Positions 1 through 10,783 of a DNA stretch of 64,000 nt are shown piece after piece (within the stretch, counting starts at the first letter, position 1; the number at the start of each line of letters is the position of its first letter). The stretch is taken from NCBI RefSeq assembly GCF_002958735.1, contig NZ_PPGH01000034.1, forward strand, positions 1 through 64,000, written 5' to 3'. Under the pieces are notes generated by a model. That model had not been told where the DNA came from and did not search any database. It saw only the letters and a program-made list of their open reading frames with translations. Position numbers and translations under genes: made by a program. The stretch is from Chromatium okenii. GTDB lineage: Bacteria > Pseudomonadota > Gammaproteobacteria > Chromatiales > Chromatiaceae.

Positions 1-71
1 GGGATTCGTTAGAAGCGCGAAATCTTAGCCAGGCATCCAAATGGCCAGATGTGCGGAGATGACTGCGTGGT

Positions 72-450
72 TTATTGCGGCGTGTCACCCGTCCAATGCT
101 CACTCTCAGTCAGAAGCGACTGAATCTGTGCGTCAAGGATAGGCAGGTCACGCAACACGACATTCCAGACGACGAGCAAGTCTACTGCCCACCATGTGTC
201 ACACGATTCCGCATCGCATAGAGTGCCAACCAGGGAATTTCAGCATGCTGCGCAACGAAGATCGGCGCATGGATGGCAATATTCCGCGAGGCTTCGCCGA
301 TGATCTCGATATTCCGCACGACTGCATCCTGGAGTTGCTCGTCTGCAAGGAATGCTTCCGCGATCTGCCGCACGTATAGCGTTGAATCCGGTCAATCGCC
401 GCCAGAATATGTGACAGATAATCCGGTAGGCGCATCGCCTTTTGATTCAT
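72..450 (-). pseudogene. HepT-like HEPN toxin, frameshifted
   Basis: This is a HEPN-domain RNase of the HepT (DUF86) family, the toxin half of MNT/HEPN modules. The N-terminal part (MRLPDYLSHILAAID) lies in one minus frame. The middle (ADEQLQDAVVRNIEIIGEA) and the family's RNxxxH motif, seen as RNRVTHG, lie in a second frame. The tail (VDLLVVWNVVLRDL) is in a third frame and ends at a stop near 72. At least two frameshifts therefore break the gene, although the catalytic motif itself is preserved. The start ATG at 450 overlaps the stop of the upstream nucleotidyltransferase as ATGA, the usual coupling for this pair; a second ATG at 435 is also possible. Decay and sequencing error are both possible causes. 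Confidence 0.75.
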
Positions 451-738
451 ATCGCGCGGGCCTCATGGAGAACCTGCTCACGAAATCGATCAGGCAAGGC
501 ACGCGGGGTCAGCACATCGACGCGAACACCCAAGTGATATTCCAATTCCACCTGGAGACGGGCGATATCGAGTAGAGAGGCTCTGCCGCTGGTTCGACGA
601 GCAGATCCAGAATCGCTTTCATTGGTATCCAGGCCAATGCAGAACAGAGCCAAAGACACGCGGATGACTCGCCCGATGCGCATGAACGATCCGGCGGATG
701 GTTTCGCGGTGAGCGTCGAGCGCGAACGAAGGCTTCAT
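447..738 (-). pseudogene. MntA-like nucleotidyltransferase antitoxin, frameshifted
   Basis: This is a minimal nucleotidyltransferase, the antitoxin partner of HepT, which in studied systems AMPylates the toxin. Reading across frames gives MKPSFALDAHRETIRRIVHAH, then a GSVLHGLDTNESDLDLL-like catalytic stretch containing the GS and DxD signature, then ARLQVELEYHLGVRVDVL and ALPDRFREQVL, a typical MntA tail. The pieces sit in different frames, so there are at least two frameshifts around 600-650. The start ATG at 738 overlaps the stop of the preceding 34-residue frame as ATGA, and the stop overlaps the hepT start in the same way. Confidence 0.7.
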
Positions 739-839
739 GCGTTCATATTCCTGAATAGGGGCGGCATGGTGGCCGCTAAATGCTTGTCTCTCGTGGTCGC
801 GCGAAACAGTTGGCTGGCCTCATCAAGCGCGGCGTTCAT
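735..839 (-). pseudogene. 34-residue HEPN N-terminal remnant
   Basis: This short open frame begins MNAALDEASQLFRATTRDKH and resembles the first helix of larger HEPN-domain proteins. It starts in an ATGA overlap with the upstream nucleotidyltransferase stop and ends in an ATGA overlap with the downstream nucleotidyltransferase start. A normal HEPN protein of about 130 residues cannot fit in about 100 bases, so this is most simply what remains of the first module's toxin after an internal deletion. A genuine small protein is less likely but cannot be excluded. Confidence 0.45.
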
Positions 840-1147
840 GACATCACCTTGCCGCCTCTGACCGCATCGAAGACCGGTGAGGTTTGCCAGTTCCGGCGGC
901 GCTCGAACTCATTGATGGGATAGATGAGCAGATCGACGCCCGTCCCGACAGACCCGATCGCCCCACGCAAACGGTCATATTCTTCCGCCATGTTCGGCAC
1001 TTCGTCCTCAACGACGAAGCAGATCGAGGTCCGAGGTTTCTCGGCGTCACCCCTGGCATAAGAGCCAAATAAGATGACCTTGACAGGCGAGTGCGCCACG
1101 CCGATGAGACGGTTCACGGCGGTTTGAATGATTTCAGAACTTAACAC
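836..1147 (-). pseudogene. Second MntA-like nucleotidyltransferase, with local frameshifts
   Basis: The protein starts MLSSEIIQTAVNRLIG and carries the nucleotidyltransferase signature GSYARGDA. The following SDLDLL segment, expected to hold the metal-binding aspartates, is readable only in another frame. The main frame then resumes with VVEDEVPNMAEEYDRLRG and GVDLLIYP. Two nearby compensating shifts around 1020-1045 explain this, so the open frame looks full length but has the wrong residues at the active site. It lies at the head of a run of overlapping MNT/HEPN pieces on the minus strand. Confidence 0.65.
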
Positions 1148-1276
1148 GTGAGAAATTTCTCAAAAAGAAACGACATATTGTATTGACAGATCGATCATGG
1201 CTGTCTGTCTTGGAAGTACGCAAAATTCGTCATGCAGCGAAATAATCGTTGATATTACAGTCATCGCTGCTTGTCA

Positions 1277-2052
1277 TCAGTCCGGTCGCTTGAATAGGAA
1301 AAATGGCTCCCTCTCATTTATGCCATATTTCATGGCGTCGTATCCTGGAAGCAGGTCGTCATGTGTGCCAACACAAGATTCAAAACCCACAGCAGTGAAT
1401 CGCTCGAAAATATCCCGGCCATAGAGACGAACATGATCCTCCTGCCCGTAGGCTTTCAAGGCGCGCTTCGTCGCTGTCGATGCCAGCGTCTTCCCATGTG
1501 TTGTCTAGCCTGGCGCTGAATGGAGTTTGCAGGATTGCGAAGCCGCCCGGCTTCAGCACGCGGTGAATCTCACGCAGTGCCTGGGCATCGTCTGACACAA
1601 TCTCCATGACGTGGTTGGCGATCAGGAGAGTGAAGCTCGCTTCATCAAAGGGGATGTTCAACATGTCGACCTTCAATAACGTCTACGGCTTGAGGGTCGA
1701 TGTCGCATTGAATATAAATATCCGGCGATGCAGCGAGGATTTTTCCGGTCAGGCGTTTCTCCGGCGCGAAATGCAGGACTCTCTTGCCAGAAAGGTCCGG
1801 CAGAAATCCCGCCAGTCATGTACATGAACACATGGCGCTCCCTGTCGTGACAGCCGCACCAAGGACATTCGAATGCCTTGAGATTACTGCCGACACCTAC
1901 GAGAACCTCCACCAGCCTTGGCATGTCAGTCCGCGAGTAGGGTAGGAAGGCGCTTGGGTGTCGCCCGCAGATAACGCAAGATACGCGCTCGGCGTAGCGA
2001 AATGCGGTAGAACAGAGCCTGCGCCAGGCGCAATGAGGCGGCGGAGATTCAT
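1277..2052 (-). pseudogene. SAM-dependent methyltransferase of polysaccharide cluster, frameshifted
   Basis: Reading across three frames gives a coherent methyltransferase. There is an N-terminal metal-binding-like region with CVICG and CPWCGCHDRERH, then a SAM-binding core (KRVLHFAPEKRL), then ANHVMEIVSDDAQALREIHRVLKPGGF, QTPFSARLDNTWED, and a C-terminal GQEDHVRLYGRDIFERF to FKRPD. This architecture is common for class I methyltransferases in O-antigen and capsule clusters. The ATG at 2052 overlaps the end of the glycosyltransferase frame. Shifts fall near 1450, 1680, 1830 and 2000. The substrate is unknown; methylation of a sugar in the polymer is an inference from context. Confidence 0.7.
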
Positions 2053-3005
2053 CGCGGTACAGCACCTATCATCGTGTTGCCGGTCAGTCGACGGCAGAGT
2101 ATGGAAATCGTCCTCTGTCGTCGCGGTTCGCAGAATGGACCAGCATGCCTGGGCGATCAGTCGTGCTCTGCCAGCGGGCGCCTGATCAAGGATGCGGGGC
2201 CACCATATCTTGAGCAGATGCATGGATCGAATCCTGACGGAACGAAAAAAGATCGAGCGCATGAACTCGGCCATCCCTTTGCTCAAGTCTTCGGGGCGCA
2301 CGAGTGGGGGCGGGATATCACACAGTGCGATCCAGTAAAATAATCTCACTTTATCATTTTGATGAACCACCATCGATCCACTCGAATTGATACGATATCC
2401 TACAAAAGGAGCGTTCAAATATCCGATGTTCCCAAAGCGCGACAAATAAAGATGAATCCGATAGTCGATGAAGTCCGGCGTCCATGACAAAAGCTCACCC
2501 CGATAGCAGGCTCGATACAACATCGAACTATGGTTCAGAAAATTGCCACGTTTGAGCAGTCCCATTAAATCGAATCGATCTGGCTGGAGATTATTGAACA
2601 GCCCCAACAGACAGCCTTCGTCGTTAATGCATAGCGCGTTGGAATAAATCGCGGGGCAGTCCGGTTCGTCGTCTAAGCGTTTGGATTGTGCTTTTAACTT
2701 TCCAGGCAACCAGTAATCATCGCCATCCAGATGAGCGATATATTCGCCTTTTGACCTCTCGATGAGAAATTGATAATTCCCTGCTGGCCCCAAGCGAATT
2801 TCATGCCGATAATATCGAATAGTATCGGGAAATCGTAATGCAAGATCGCCTACGATCAGGCTGGTATTGTCATCGGAGACGTCGTCACCACCAGAATTTC
2901 AAGCGAGACATCCCGTGTCTGCGCCAGCACACTCATGATGCAGTCATGGATATAACGCTCGTGGTTATAAGTCACGATGCAAACACTGATACGCGGGTTT
3001 GTCAT
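2049..3005 (-). pseudogene. Family 2 glycosyltransferase, frameshifted
   Basis: A GT-A fold glycosyltransferase that would transfer a sugar from a nucleotide donor onto a growing surface polysaccharide. The start MTNPRISVCIVTYNHERY is the classic GT2 opening and sits in an ATGA overlap with the flippase stop. After a frameshift near 2880 the frame continues with GPAGNYQFLIERSKGEY and the donor/metal motif HLDGDDYWLPGK, a DxD-type site. A second shift near the 3' end moves the frame off the stop at 2049. Donor and acceptor cannot be told from the sequence. Confidence 0.75.
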
Positions 3006-4495
3006 CCAGCCCTCCTTGCAAACCATTGCCATACATACCTGCGGGAGCGATTCCCGAGAACGACGCCTAAGCTGGTCGCAATCACGATTGAAACACCGAT
3101 CCAGATCAAAGCCCAGAACACGGGCGCTGTTTCGGGCAGGATTTGCGCTGCAAAGGCAAGCCAACTCAGCATTCCCATACCAATCGGAACGATGTCCAGA
3201 AAGGACCAGAGCCAAGCCCCACAGGGAAGAAAGCGGTGATGCACAAGTGGAATCCAAAACAGAAAGAATAAAAAGTTCGTGATGAAAAAGACCTGCCCGG
3301 CACCGACTGCACCCCAGCGAGTCGCGGCAAAGACGAGCGCGGGCACGAGCGTGACCAGCAGAATCAGGTTGCCGATGACATGCAGGCGCAATCGACCCTT
3401 CGCGAACTGCAACATGAACGGTGGCGTAAGGATGCCGACCACGGCATTCGCTAGCCCGTACCAGAAGAGAATCGGCGCGGCGGTTTCGGCGATTCTGGCG
3501 CTCCCGCTCCAGATTCGCAGTAGTGGTTCGGCAAAGAATGCAAGCCCGCCGCCAACACCGACGAACATCACGGCGCTTAATTGGCTGGTCAGACGATACA
3601 ACTCGACAAAACGCACTTGCTCAATCTGCTCCGCGAGGATCGTCATTCGTGGTTGCATCACTTGATTGAGTGGCGGAGCCAGTACCAAAACCCCGTTTGC
3701 CGCCATGACGGCAAGCATGAAGTAGCCATACTCATCCAATGGCAAAATGGAAGACAATATCAGCTTGTCGATCTGGGTTAGCACGATCCACATGGCAGAA
3801 AGAAACGCCATGCTGCCCGCCATCGGTAGCATGGCGCCTAGCGTTCGGAAATCAGGCCGCCAAGATACATGGATAGGTGACAAAACCCAGTGAACGATGG
3901 TGGCGAACGTTAGTAGTTCGATCACGCCGACCGTGGTCTGAAAGGTAAAAAAGTCCTCCGGTTTGGTACTGAAAAAGATCAGGAGTGGAACCACTCCGGC
4001 AAAACGCAGGGTCGTAAACCCGGCTGCCAGTCCGTTCACCCAGCCCTGCCGCTCCAGTCCGACCAGTGAGGCTCTGTAAATCCCGCTCAGCCAGCGCAAG
4101 GCGACTGCGCACCCGATCAGTGTGATGCTTTGAGCCACAACGGAGTGGTCCAGCGCGACGGCGGAAAGCCAATGTTGACCGATCCAGTTACTCGACACCC
4201 ACATCAAGATTGTCGCGAGGCAGGCCATACACCCTAGAGTCCATTCCAGGGTGCGCAACCTCGACCCAGCTTCGCGGGCGGTAAGTGTCCCCGCCCGCAA
4301 ACGGGACATGTCGCGCGAGAGTGCCGGAGTGAGCCCCATATCCAGTACCTGCATCCACGCCTGAAGCATGACGTAGAAACCGACAAGCCCAAAGGCTTCG
4401 TCGCCGAGGTAACGTAAGTAGACCGGCATCAGAATAATGCCGAATAGGGCGACATAGGCTTGGGTTAAATAAGTCCATAATAGAACCAACTTCAA
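3002..4495 (-). CDS. Wzx-type polysaccharide flippase
   Basis: This 497-residue integral membrane protein belongs to the MATE/MOP exporter superfamily. It would flip lipid-linked oligosaccharide units across the inner membrane. The opening LVLLWTYLTQAYVALFGIILMPVYLRYLG and MGLTPALSRDMSRLR are typical of the polysaccharide transport branch, and the remainder shows about a dozen hydrophobic segments. The frame is intact. It overlaps the acyltransferase stop upstream and the GT2 start downstream by four bases each, so it is clearly part of one operon. Confidence 0.85.
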   Translation of the reverse strand: MKLVLLWTYLTQAYVALFGIILMPVYLRYLGDEAFGLVGFYVMLQAWMQVLDMGLTPALSRDMSRLRAGTLTAREAGSRLRTLEWTLGCMACLATILMWVSSNWIGQHWLSAVALDHSVVAQSITLIGCAVALRWLSGIYRASLVGLERQGWVNGLAAGFTTLRFAGVVPLLIFFSTKPEDFFTFQTTVGVIELLTFATIVHWVLSPIHVSWRPDFRTLGAMLPMAGSMAFLSAMWIVLTQIDKLILSSILPLDEYGYFMLAVMAANGVLVLAPPLNQVMQPRMTILAEQIEQVRFVELYRLTSQLSAVMFVGVGGGLAFFAEPLLRIWSGSARIAETAAPILFWYGLANAVVGILTPPFMLQFAKGRLRLHVIGNLILLVTLVPALVFAATRWGAVGAGQVFFITNFLFFLFWIPLVHHRFLPCGAWLWSFLDIVPIGMGMLSWLAFAAQILPETAPVFWALIWIGVSIVIATSLGVVLGNRSRRYVWQWFARRAG

Positions 4496-5080
4496 GCGAT
4501 CTTTCCTTTAGAGTCCATAACAGAAGCCAAAAACTCACTTTCTAAACGTAAAATATCTTTTTTTCTCTCTGAGATTCGCTTTGCCGGAGATCCGAAATAA
4601 ACCCCAAATTCTTTACATCGCCCTTTAATCAAACTCAAAGCTCCGACCGCAACACCTTCTTCGAGAGACGAACCCGGTAATATGATTGAGCCTGCTCCTA
4701 CAATGACGTGCTTTCCAATTGTTACTGGCGCATGTTTTACGCCGGTAAAATTCATCTGGAACCGTAGGGTTGGTCATCCATGTTCCAGAATAATCATCGC
4801 TGCTTGAGTAAACAGAAACCCTGCTCGACAAGCCAGAGAAATCCATCATTTCAACTCGCTCATTGCCTACGATCAATGAATAAGCGGCGATGTGGACAAA
4901 TGAGCCAATACGAAATTCCCTATTGCTAGCGGAAATAATGCAATAATCATCTATTCTTACATTGCTTCCAATCGATATTCGATCAGGGCCATATATTGAA
5001 GCTTTACTGGATATTTTTACATTCTTTCCAATGGATAAAAATCCAATTTCATCTATTGCACTCTGCGACAAGTAGCTCAT
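4492..5080 (-). pseudogene. Hexapeptide-repeat sugar O/N-acyltransferase, one frameshift
   Basis: A left-handed beta-helix acyltransferase. Hexapeptide-like repeats are visible (IGKNVKISSKASIYG, ISIGSNVRIDDYC, VTIGKHVIVGAGSIILPG), followed by GSPAKRI at the C terminus, as in WbbJ/VatD-type enzymes. One frameshift near 4755 separates TVPDEF from the second half. The ATG at 5080 lies one base after the aminotransferase stop and is preferred to the in-frame ATG at 5101, which would overlap it. Beside a 4-amino-sugar transaminase, a VioB-like N-acetyl or acyl transfer onto the amino sugar is plausible. Confidence 0.75.
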
Positions 5081-5081
5081 T

Positions 5082-6215
5082 TCAGAACCTGATAATATCA
5101 ATGACTTTGAGCCGAATTTCGTCAGTCATTCCGGGAAAAATCGGCAAACAGATGACCTCGCGCGCCGTATCTATCGCGATTGGCAATCCTGCCGGTCGAG
5201 CACTCGGCATACCCCGATACATCGGAAACTCGCTAATCAACGGATAAAAATATCGTCGAGCATAGATGCCATTTTCTCTGAGCTTCAGATAAAGCTCATC
5301 GCGAGACAATGGATACTCCGGCTCGACCAGAATGACGAAATAGGCATGATTGTGCCGGCGTGATGGCGGTGGCGAAAGACAGCGAATGCCCGGTATGTCG
5401 GCGAGCATCTCGCGATATCGCCGGTCGATTGCGGCACGTTCGGCGAGTGCCTGGTCGATATGCCGAAGCTGCGCCAGCCCAACCGCCGCCTGAAACTCAT
5501 TCATTTTGCCATTGATACCGGGCGCGACGACGGTGACTTCGTCGGCAAAGCCGAAATTTTTCAGGTAATCGATACGTTTCTTGGTTTTGGCGTCCGGGCT
5601 GACGATGGCGCCACCCTCGAAGGTGGTGAAGACCTTGGTGGCATGGAAGCTCAAAATAGACAGGTCGCCGTGCCGCAGGATGCTGCCACCTTCGTCCTCC
5701 ACGGCAAAGGCATGCGCGGCGTCGTAAATCACCTTGAGTCCATAGGTGTCAGCGATGGCCTGAATCCTGTCGGTGTCGCAGGGGCGGCCGTAGACATGGA
5801 CGGGGAGGATGGCGGTGGTTTGCGGGGTGATGGCGGCCTCGATTTTGTCCGGATCGAGATTGAGCGTGTCGGGGTGGATGTCCACGAATACCGGCTTGAT
5901 ACCGTTCCATAGCAAGGCATGGGCGGTGGCGACAAAGCTGTAGGGAGTCGTGATGACTTCGCCCGTGATGCGCAACGCCTGGAGCGCGGTGATCAGCGCC
6001 AGGGTGCCGTTGGCAAACAGGGAGATGTGCTCAACGCCCAGATAGTCGCAGAGCGCCTGCTCGAACTGGACGTGAAATGGACCGCCGTTGGTCAGTTGAC
6101 GATTCGACCAGATTTGTTCGAGGTACGGCAACAACTCCGCCAATGGCGGCAGAAAGGGGCGCGTGACATAAATCGCGGCGTTTATTTCGTCAGAATGTTG
6201 ATTGGTAGTGTCCAT
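5082..6215 (-). CDS. DegT/DnrJ-family sugar nucleotide aminotransferase (VioA-like)
   Basis: A 377-residue PLP-dependent transaminase acting on nucleotide-linked keto-sugars. It opens with TRPFLPPLAELLPYLEQIW and LTNGGPFHVQFEQAL, shows the cofactor-binding ANGTLAL segment and YDAAHAF, and carries the probable PLP lysine in SFHATKVFTTFEGGAI. The wording is closest, from memory, to VioA-type enzymes that make dTDP-4-amino-4,6-dideoxyglucose. The neighbouring acyltransferase fits an N-acylated 4-amino sugar. It is the first gene of the polysaccharide operon and its frame is intact. The exact sugar product is an inference. Confidence 0.82.
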   Translation of the reverse strand: MDTTNQHSDEINAAIYVTRPFLPPLAELLPYLEQIWSNRQLTNGGPFHVQFEQALCDYLGVEHISLFANGTLALITALQALRITGEVITTPYSFVATAHALLWNGIKPVFVDIHPDTLNLDPDKIEAAITPQTTAILPVHVYGRPCDTDRIQAIADTYGLKVIYDAAHAFAVEDEGGSILRHGDLSILSFHATKVFTTFEGGAIVSPDAKTKKRIDYLKNFGFADEVTVVAPGINGKMNEFQAAVGLAQLRHIDQALAERAAIDRRYREMLADIPGIRCLSPPPSRRHNHAYFVILVEPEYPLSRDELYLKLRENGIYARRYFYPLISEFPMYRGMPSARPAGLPIAIDTAREVICLPIFPGMTDEIRLKVIDIIRF

Positions 6216-6682
6216 AAAGTGGCACCTGTTCGCAGCTCGGTCTACCGATCGGGTCTGTGTTGCTGACGTTTTTTTGTGGTCGCTGCAGAGCGAAGCAAAG
6301 CCTCTAGATGTTGGCAGTGCGGTGTCGTTTTCCGTGTAATTATATTCCTCAATGAAGCTCTCCGCTGTTTTTGGAGTTTGTGAGGAATTACGCAGTTTAA
6401 GTTAAGTATTTAGTGGTTACGCAATTGAAATCTAAAGTGTTGATATTGTGCAATGCACAAAATGACCTCATTAAAATCATACACTTAACAATCCAACTGA
6501 GTAACTCCTAAGAAACCCGTGCGCGATTGTTTGAAAAGCGCAGGCACTCGCGTTTTTTCCAGTTTTTTCGGGCGCATCAAGCGATGCACGAAAAATCGGT
6601 ACGCGACTCGCTGACGGATCGTTTGTCATCCATGACTCACTCCGAAAAATCCGCGTGAATTGACTGACCACTGACAACTTAA
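6216..6682. other. Intergenic region upstream of polysaccharide operon
   Basis: About 465 bases without a convincing gene, between the recQ end and the aminotransferase start. Both neighbours are on the minus strand, so the promoter of the polysaccharide operon should lie here, towards 6216-6450. I see no JUMPstart/ops element and no clear sigma-70 pair. The stretch 6655-6675 carries a short ACTGACCACTGACAA repeat seen elsewhere in the window. Confidence 0.5.
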
Positions 6683-8897
6683 TCACCGCCGCATCCCCGC
6701 CCGCACACATTGCAGCAACCCGTAACTGTAACGTCCTTCAAATAAATCAAACACTTGCTTTGATCCCGCCAGCGCATCGTCCGGCAATTGCGCAAACGCG
6801 GATTCAATGCGCTGCCGCGTTTCTGCATCCACTGTGACCACTGCCTCCAGCGCCAGCTTTCCCGCTTCAATACACCGCGCCAAATGACCGTAAATCGTTG
6901 AATGTACGAAATTGCGTTTTTCAGCAATTTGCTCCGGCGTCAGCCCTTGCCGAAACAACACCAGCGTCGTTTGCTCCGTCTCGCTCAATTCACCCCGCGC
7001 CCGTGCAATTCGCGGCGCAGTGGAACGCGGCGGCGGCAATGGCAGCGTCACTGACGGACGTCCGTGTTGTGCTTCATGCGCTGCGAGCACTTCCAGAAAT
7101 TCTGCGCCAAATCGCGCCAGCTTCATTTGCCCGACACCACTGATGCGCCCGAATTCCTCAGCATCACGCGGACGATAAATCACCATATCAAACAGCGTGG
7201 TATCGGGAAAAATCACATACGCCGCGACGTTTTGCGCCTGCGCCAGTTGCAGTCGCCGCGCCCGCAATGCTGCCAATAATGCCGCTGCTTCGGGATCATT
7301 CGGTGCGGCGTTTTTTGCCGCAGCAGCGCGAGTCGCTCGGGTGGTTTTGCGTTCAGGATCGCGGCGCAACCGAATCGGCTGCTCGCCGCGCAACAGCGGA
7401 CGACTCTGCTCGGTCAGTCGCAACGCGCCATGTCCTTCTAAATCCACGGCAATCCAGCCCGCTGTGACCAGTTGCCGGTAAATCGACCGCCACTGCCCGA
7501 CCGTCATCGGTTGCCCATCGACCATTTTGCCGATGCCGAAAGTGCTCACGCGGTCGTGACCAAATTGGCGAATGCGCTCGGAATCACTGCCGAGCAGCAC
7601 GTCCGCGAGATAGCCAGCGCCAAATCGCTGCCCGGTGCGATAAATACACGACAGCGCCATTTGTGCTGCTTTCGTGCCGTCCCAAGTGGCGACTGGCTCC
7701 AAACAGGTGTCGCAATTGCCGCACGGCGTCGGCAGCGTTTCGCCAAAATAATTGAGCAGCACTTGGCGACGACATTCGCTGGTTTCACAAAAACCCAGCA
7801 TTCCGTCGAGTTTGCGCAGTTCTAACCGCTTGAACTGTTCATCTGCATCTGAGCTTTCGATCATCCGCCGCAGCATCACGACATCGCCGAGACCGTAAGC
7901 CAGCCACGCATTCGCAGGTTGTCCGTCACGTCCGGCGCGACCGGTTTCCTGATAATAGGCTTCGAGACTTTTCGGCAAATCAAGATGGGCGACAAAACGC
8001 ACGTCGGGTTTATCAATGCCCATGCCAAACGCGATGGTGGCGACCATGATGACGCCGTCTTCGCGCAGAAACCGCAGTTGGTGACGGCGGCGCGTGTCGG
8101 CATCCAAACCGGCGTGATACGGCAGCGCGATCACGCCTTTTTGGGTGAGAAACTGCGCGGTTTCCTCCACCCGTCGCCGCGATAAACAGTAAACAATTCC
8201 GGCGTCTTCGTGATGCTCGCGGCGCAAAAAACTCAGCAGTTGCTGGCGCGAATTGGCTTTTTCGACCACGCGATAACGATGTTCGGGCGATCAAAACTGG
8301 AGACGAAATGCTGCGCCTGTTCGAGTTGGAGGCGAGCGATGATTTCGTTGCGGGTCGGCGTGTCGGCAGTGGCGGTGAGCGCGAGACGCGGCACTGCGGC
8401 CAGCGGGTGTGCAGCAAATCAAGTTGGATATATTCGGGGCGAAAATCGTGTCCCCATTTCGAGACGCAGTGCGCTTCATCAATGGCAAACAGCGCCAGCG
8501 GAATGCGCTCCAGCAACGCCTGAAACCGCTCAGTGAGCAATCGTTCTGGGGCGATATACAGCAAATCCAATGATCCAGCGATGAGCTGGCGCTCCACTTG
8601 TCGCGCCTGCTCCAAACTGAGTGACGAATTCAGAAATGCTGCCCGCACCCCAAATTGTTGCAGCGCGTCCACCTGATCCTGCATCAGCGCAATCAGCGGC
8701 GAAATCACGATCGCCGTGCCCGGACGCAGCAGCGCCGGGATTTGATAACACAGCGATTTGCCGCCACCCGTCGGCATCAACACCAGCGCATCGCCGCCGC
8801 TGATGACCAGATCAATAATTTCCGCCTGTGCGCCGCGAAACCGCTCGAAACCAAATACCCGATTCAGGACGCGCAGCGGAGAGTCGTGCATTGCCAC
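6683..8897 (-). pseudogene. recQ: ATP-dependent DNA helicase RecQ, two frameshifts
   Basis: RecQ unwinds DNA 3' to 5' in recombination and fork repair. The first part has the Q-motif region, Walker A (MPTGGGKS), DEAH (AIDEAHCVSKWGHDFRPEY) and LTATAD. The second carries GRAGRDGQ, a zinc-binding region with [17 protein letters not shown] and CGNCDTC, an HRDC domain and a C-terminal helix-turn-helix-like region ending MRR. The middle segment PRLALTATADTPTRNEII to SSFDRPNI is in a third frame, so two single-base deletions (near 8400 and 8270) separate the pieces. In both places the restored frame needs one extra base in a short run. The start is GTG at 8897 or ATG at 8891, about 10 bases after the dxs stop. 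Confidence 0.88.
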
Positions 8898-8906
8898 GCC
8901 GTCCAG

Positions 8907-10783
8907 TTACTGCGCCAGCGCTGCCTGAACGCTGGCAATAATCCCGTCGCGGTTGAGGCCGACGCTGGCGAGCTGGGCGGCATGTTCGGCGTGTTCGATG
9001 TAAAAATCCGGTAAACCCAGATGAATACAGCGCACCAGCACCCCGTTCGCGGCGAGCAGTTCGGCAACGCCGCTGCCTGCGCCGCCGGCAATCGCGTTTT
9101 CTCCAGTGTCACCAGCAACTCGTGCCGCGCTGCAAGTCCAAAATCAGTTCTTTATCAAGCGGTTTCACAAAGCGCATGTTGGCAACGGTGGCATCCAGCG
9201 TTTCGCTGCTGCCAGCGCCGCTGGAACCAAACTGCCAAACGCCAGCAGCGCGACGCGCTGCCCGTCGCGGATGATCTCGCCGCGCCCAATCGGTAACGCT
9301 GGCGCGTGAGGATCAATGTCTATGCCCGGTCCGCCGCCACGCGGATAACGCACCATCGCGGGACCTTCGTATTCAAACGCGGTTTTCAGCATTTGCCGAC
9401 ATTCGTTTTCGTCGGCTGGCGCGAGAATGATGAGATTGGGAATCGGGCGACTGAAACTGAGATCAAAGCTGCCGGCGTGAGTCGCGCCGTCAGGGCCGAC
9501 CAAACCGCCGCGATCGACGGCAAAAGTCACGTCCAGATTTTGCAGGCAGACATCGTGAATCAGTTGGTCGTAAGCGCGTTGCAGAAAGCTCGAATAAATC
9601 GCCACCACCGGCTTCAAACCTTCACACGCCATGCCGCGGCGAGCGTCACCGCGTGTTGTTCGGCAATGCCAACATCGAAAAACCGGCTCGGAAACCGTTT
9701 GGCAAATAACGTCAATCCAGAGCCTTCGCACATCGCCGGAGTAATCGCCATCAAACGCGGATCGCGGGCGCAGCGTCGCACAGCCAACTGCCGAAAATTT
9801 GGGTGTAACTCGGTCCGCTGCTGCTGCCTTTGCGCAGTTCGCCGGTGTCGCGGTTAAAGGGTGTGACGCCGTGATAAATGGTCGGTTGACCTTCGGCGAA
9901 TTTATAGCCGCGTCCTTTTTGGGTGACGACATGCAGCAGCCGTTGTCCGGTCATGCCTTTGAGATTACGCAGCGTGGCGACCACCGAATCAAGATCGTGA
10001 CCGTCAATCGGCCGATGTAGTTGAAACCCAGCTCTTCAAACAGGTGCTGGGCATCAGCATCCCTTTCATGTGCTCTTCCCAGCGCCCGACCAGATGCCGC
10101 AACTGCGGTAAACCGGCCAACGCGGTTTTACTGCCCTCGCGCACGGTGTTGTAGAGCTTGCCCGACAGCAGCGCGCCAAATGGTCGCTGATTGCGCCGAC
10201 CGGTGGCGAAATCGACATTTCGTTGTCGTTGAGAATGACAATCAAATCAACGTCCATCGAACCCGCGTGGTTGAGCGCCTCAAACGCCATGCCGCGCCGA
10301 GTGCGCCGTCGCCAATCACGGCAATCACAGTGCGCCGTTCGCCGCGCTGCTTGGCCGCCAGCGCCATGCCGAGTGCCGCGCCGATGGACGTGCTGGAATG
10401 ACCCACGCCAAAACAGTCATATTCACTTTCGCTGCGTTTCGGAAAACCCGACGGCCCCTTGCTGCGCAGTTGCAGCATCTGCTCGCGGCGACCAGTCAGG
10501 ATTTTGTGCGGATAGGCCTGATGACCGACATCCCACACCAGCCGGTCGTGCGGCGTGTCGAAGACGTAATGCAAACCAATTGTCAGCTCCACCACGCCTA
10601 ATCCTGCTGCGAGATGGCCGCCAGTTTGCGACACGCATTCGATGAGGAAACTGCGCAGTTCATGGGCAATGTCAGACAGTTGACTCTGCGGCAGCGCCGC
10701 AAATCAGCGGGTGAGTCGATGGAGTCGAGAAGGGAACGGCGGCGCAAGGCGACACCAGAATCGCTGAGGGTACGGTGTGGCAT
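8907..10783 (-). pseudogene. dxs: 1-deoxy-D-xylulose-5-phosphate synthase, many frameshifts
   Basis: Dxs condenses pyruvate and glyceraldehyde 3-phosphate with thiamine diphosphate, the first step of the MEP isoprenoid pathway. Fragments appear in order: [33 protein letters not shown] start, [18 protein letters not shown], thiamine-binding [15 protein letters not shown] and [61 protein letters not shown] and the C-terminal ENAIAGGAGSGVAELL to the stop at 8907. They alternate among three frames, with at least six frameshifts. Dxs is normally essential when the MEP pathway is the only isoprenoid route, so sequence errors are more likely than true decay. recQ follows closely and may be cotranscribed. 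Confidence 0.88.

Noticed and set aside
6477..6710. 77-residue open frame at the end of recQ
   Set aside because: Overlaps the recQ end out of frame and has no family resemblance.
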